NCBI GenBank assembly: GCA_031260745.1
Contig: JAISKY010000120.1
Coordinates: 1-9,049 of the forward strand
Length of the DNA stretch: 9,049 bases
Reading direction: 5' to 3'
DNA from: Oscillospiraceae bacterium
GTDB lineage: Bacteria > Bacillota > Clostridia > Oscillospirales > Oscillospiraceae
The notes under the pieces were generated by a model. It ran no database searches. It saw nothing but the letters and a program-made list of their open reading frames with translations, and had not been told where the DNA came from. The position numbers and the translations under genes are program-made. Shown in pieces: positions 7,489 through 9,049 of the stretch (the stretch's first letter is position 1; each line of letters starts with the position of its first letter).

Positions 7489-8412
7489 GCGCCCCAGGTC
7501 GCGGGCGCGGTCGCGGCGACATCTCCGGCGGTAGTTCCGGCGGCTCCGGTAGCTCCGATGATTCCGGCGGTTCAGGAAATCCCGGCTGTTGAGGAAGTGT
7601 ATATTCCAATGAAACGTATGGACGAGGTAGAGTTCACCGTTTACGGCGACGACCTCCAGTTCGTGGAGATTATGCTTGACCCCGGCGAGACGGTCATCTC
7701 CGAGGCCGGCGCGATGATGTATATGGACAGCGCAATCGCCACCGACACGATTTTCGGCGACGGTTCGGCGCAGTCGCAGAACTCGGGGCTTGGCGGCAAA
7801 CTCCTGTCTGCGGGTAAGCGTATGCTGACGGGCGAAAGCCTGTTTATGAACACGTTCACGAATCAGGCGGCGGAGAAAAAATGTGTCGCGTTCGCCGCGC
7901 CGTACCCCGGTAAAGTTGTTCCGTTCGACCTGTCGGACTACGGCGGTACGCTGATTTGTCAAAAGGATGCGTTCCTTTGCGCCGCTAAGGGCGTATCAAT
8001 CGGAATCGCGCTCCAGAAGAAACTCGGCGTAGGGCTGTTCGGCGGCGAGGGTTTCATAATGCAGCGTCTTGACGGCGACGGTCTGACGTTTATGTTCGCG
8101 GGCGGCACGATAATCAAGAAAGACCTCGCGGAGGGCGAAACGCTGAAACTCGACACGGGGTGTCTGGTCGCTCTGACGCCAAGCGTGAACTACGACATAC
8201 AGTTTTCGGGCAGCATAAAAACCGCGCTGTTCGGCGGCGAGGGACTTGCGCTGGCGACGCTTACCGGACCTGGTACGGTTTGGCTGCAATCGCTGCCGTT
8301 CTCGCGGCTCGCGGATAATATTATCTCGGCTAGCAAACTCGGCAAAGGCGGCAAGGACGAGGGCAGCGTAATCGGCGGTATCGGCATCGGCAGTTTCTTC
8401 GGCAAACAATAA
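7423..8412 (+). CDS. AIM24 (TIGR00266) family protein with N-terminal zinc ribbon
   Basis: The protein is 329 residues from ATG 7423. Residues 2-24 are a zinc ribbon with Cys 4, 7, 18 and 21. A Val/Ala/Pro-rich linker runs to about 60. From residue 67 to about 305 the sequence is an AIM24/DUF124 domain (PF01987). It starts VEFTVYGDDLQFVEIMLDPGETV and contains the family's EAGAMMYMD, FGGEGF and LTGPGTVWLQSLP segments. The last of these is a family hallmark near the C terminus. A Gly-rich tail (GGIGIGSFFGKQ) ends the protein. AIM24 proteins form beta-rich assemblies. The yeast member acts in mitochondrial inner-membrane organisation, and the bacterial role is poorly known. No signal peptide or classic helix is visible, so the protein is probably cytosolic or peripheral at the membrane. 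The Ala/Pro linker suggests the ribbon is a flexible adaptor. The gene is 50 bases after the SLH gene. Confidence 0.92.
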   Translation: MAFCTNCGTQIADGARFCVSCGAPQVAGAVAATSPAVVPAAPVAPMIPAVQEIPAVEEVYIPMKRMDEVEFTVYGDDLQFVEIMLDPGETVISEAGAMMYMDSAIATDTIFGDGSAQSQNSGLGGKLLSAGKRMLTGESLFMNTFTNQAAEKKCVAFAAPYPGKVVPFDLSDYGGTLICQKDAFLCAAKGVSIGIALQKKLGVGLFGGEGFIMQRLDGDGLTFMFAGGTIIKKDLAEGETLKLDTGCLVALTPSVNYDIQFSGSIKTALFGGEGLALATLTGPGTVWLQSLPFSRLADNIISASKLGKGGKDEGSVIGGIGIGSFFGKQ

Positions 8413-8440
8413 TCGGAGTATTTTACAAAATAAAATTATA

Positions 8441-8519
8441 GGAGAATATTAAAATGGCATTTTGTTCAAATTGCGGAACTCAAATCGACGACGGCGTAAA
8501 GTTCTGCCCGTCCTGCGGT
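8441..8519 (+). repeat. Direct repeat copy 2: zinc-ribbon gene start
   Basis: This is the partner of the repeat at 7410-7488, carrying the ribosome binding site and ribbon of the broken gene at 8454. The similarity fades where the AIM24 linker begins in copy 1 and the short Gly/Ala linker begins here, so it follows the zinc-ribbon module boundary. Confidence 0.75.
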
Positions 8520-8617
8520 CAGCCCGCGGGCGCGGCGTACTCGGCATAGTCAACGCGGTTCAGGGTAAAACGAAACCTATGCCGCTAATCGGCGGATTAC
8601 TTACGCTGATTAAATAA
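8454..8617 (+). pseudogene. Broken zinc-ribbon / DUF4870-like membrane protein gene with internal deletion and frameshift
   Basis: ATG 8454, preceded by GGAGAAT (8441-8447), opens a 31-codon frame ending at TAG 8547-8549. It encodes one intact zinc ribbon (Cys 4, 7, 18 and 21) and a short Gly/Ala linker. In another frame, from about 8537 to TAA 8615-8617, the DNA reads VLGIVNAVQGKTKPMPLIGG followed by LLTLIK. That closely resembles the C-terminal end of zinc-ribbon proteins with a DUF4870 (Tic20-like) membrane domain, which normally finish with an IVNA-x-x-GK-x-KP-x-PLIG motif. The two or more membrane helices that should lie between the pieces are absent. The simplest reading is a gene that lost its middle and its frame in one deletion near 8530-8545. 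The alternative, a functional 31-residue zinc-ribbon peptide, cannot be excluded because its start and ribosome binding site are intact. Confidence 0.72.
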
Positions 8618-8633
8618 TGAAGAATGAAAAATC

Positions 8634-8655
8634 CGCGCCGGTTAACCCCGGCGCG
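8634..8655. other. GC-rich perfect hairpin in the gap before the last gene
   Basis: CGCGCCGG (8634-8641) and CCGGCGCG (8648-8655) form a perfect 8-bp stem with the loop TTAACC. On the + strand the stem is followed by AAATAAATA, with no T-run. Read on the - strand it is followed by GATTTTTC, which looks like a weak intrinsic terminator for leftward transcription. No leftward gene is present in the window. It could reduce read-through, protect an mRNA end or mark an operon boundary before the lipoprotein gene. Confidence 0.55.
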
Positions 8656-8682
8656 AAATAAATATCCTATGGAGGTCTAACA

Positions 8683-9049
8683 ATGAAAATAAGACAATTA
8701 ACGGCGATTTTGCTAATCGCGGTGTTTGTAGTTACGTTCGCGTCTTGCGGCGCGGACAATACAGCGGAATTCCCCGGCGGAGCGTCCGTGGTAACGGAGC
8801 GTCCCTCCGCGACGCCAACTCCGACGCCAACTCCGACGTCAACCCCGGCGGCAACTCCGGCGGCAACTCCGGCGGCGACAGCAACTCCGTCGCCAACGGC
8901 AACGGCAACTCCAACTCCAACTCCGACATCAACTCCGGAGCCTGACGACGGCGGCGGGGTCATCGCGATTAGCCCGGACAAGGCGAATATGTTCGCGGCC
9001 TACGTTGAGATTTTGGAGCGCGAGGAATCCGAAATGACTCTGCCGTCTG
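8683..9049 (+). CDS. Lipoprotein with Thr/Pro-rich stalk (3' end beyond the window)
   Basis: ATG 8683 follows GGAGG (8671-8675) by seven bases. The visible 122 codons begin with a lipoprotein signal, residues 1-22, ending in the lipobox FASC, with Cys22 as the lipidation site. Residues of about 43-86 are a low-complexity stalk of repeated Thr-Pro and Ala-Thr-Pro units, typical of Gram-positive surface lipoproteins that need to reach across the wall. After an acidic Gly-rich hinge (EPDDGGG) the mature domain starts, with a helical-looking FAAYVEILEREESEM stretch, and then the window ends. The function is unknown. The gap to the broken gene upstream carries the GC hairpin, so it may begin its own transcript, although no clear promoter was seen. 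Confidence 0.85.
   Translation, partial: MKIRQLTAILLIAVFVVTFASCGADNTAEFPGGASVVTERPSATPTPTPTPTSTPAATPAATPAATATPSPTATATPTPTPTSTPEPDDGGGVIAISPDKANMFAAYVEILEREESEMTLPS
8809..8941 (+). repeat. Low-complexity ACTCCG/GGCAACTCC repeat encoding the Thr/Pro stalk
   Basis: The stalk DNA is built from short imperfect units such as CCAACTCCG and CGGCGGCAACTC, several of which occur in direct tandem. Such tracts can change length by replication slippage or recombination. In-frame units of three bases would keep the gene open while changing stalk length. Confidence 0.75.

Noticed and set aside
8667..8981. Leftward frame encoding Val/Gly/Ala repeats opposite the terminal lipoprotein
   Set aside because: It is a mirror of the Thr/Pro repeat DNA. 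The + strand frame has a ribosome binding site, a signal peptide and a lipobox.

Overview
The window looks like a chromosomal piece from a Gram-positive anaerobe of the Clostridia (Bacillota). The signs are strong AGGAGG/AAAGGAG ribosome binding sites 6-10 bases before the starts, a clostripain-type protease, S-layer homology (SLH) domains, two lipoproteins with Bacillota-like lipoboxes, and several short zinc-ribbon tags on membrane proteins. The family-level origin cannot be fixed by eye. All genes lie on the + strand and are closely packed, with gaps of mostly 13 to 155 bases. I found no RNA genes, CRISPR array, insertion sequence, integrase or convincing + strand terminator.

Layout: (1) 1-849, the 3' part of a TMEM43-family membrane protein with a C-terminal zinc ribbon. 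(2) 881-3055, a surface lipoprotein protease of the clostripain family (C11) with an intact catalytic pair and a long unassigned C-terminal region. (3) 3089-3547, a small two-helix DUF3592-like membrane protein. (4) 3548-3702, a gap with a hairpin and an A-rich tract. (5) 3703-5391, a single-pass protein with a cytosolic zinc ribbon and a duplicated extracellular domain. (6) 5473-5805, a small cysteine-rich protein with two probable zinc sites. (7) 5819-7372, a secreted SLH protein. (8) 7423-8412, an AIM24 (TIGR00266) family protein with an N-terminal zinc ribbon. (9) 8454-8617, the remains of a zinc-ribbon/DUF4870-type membrane protein gene that has lost its middle and its frame. (10) 8634-8655, a GC-rich hairpin. 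(11) 8683 to the window end, the start of a lipoprotein with a Thr/Pro-rich stalk.

Taken together this is an envelope-directed gene cluster. Four of the loci (TMEM43, the duplicated-domain protein, AIM24 and the pseudogene) carry the same kind of short double-CxxC zinc ribbon, at either end of otherwise unrelated proteins. Where a membrane orientation can be predicted, the ribbon falls on the cytosolic side. The other genes supply surface parts: a protease, a wall-bound SLH protein and lipoproteins. A reasonable but unproven reading is a membrane-organising or envelope-sensing module whose members share a cytosolic zinc-ribbon adaptor. The sequence alone does not show what the module does.
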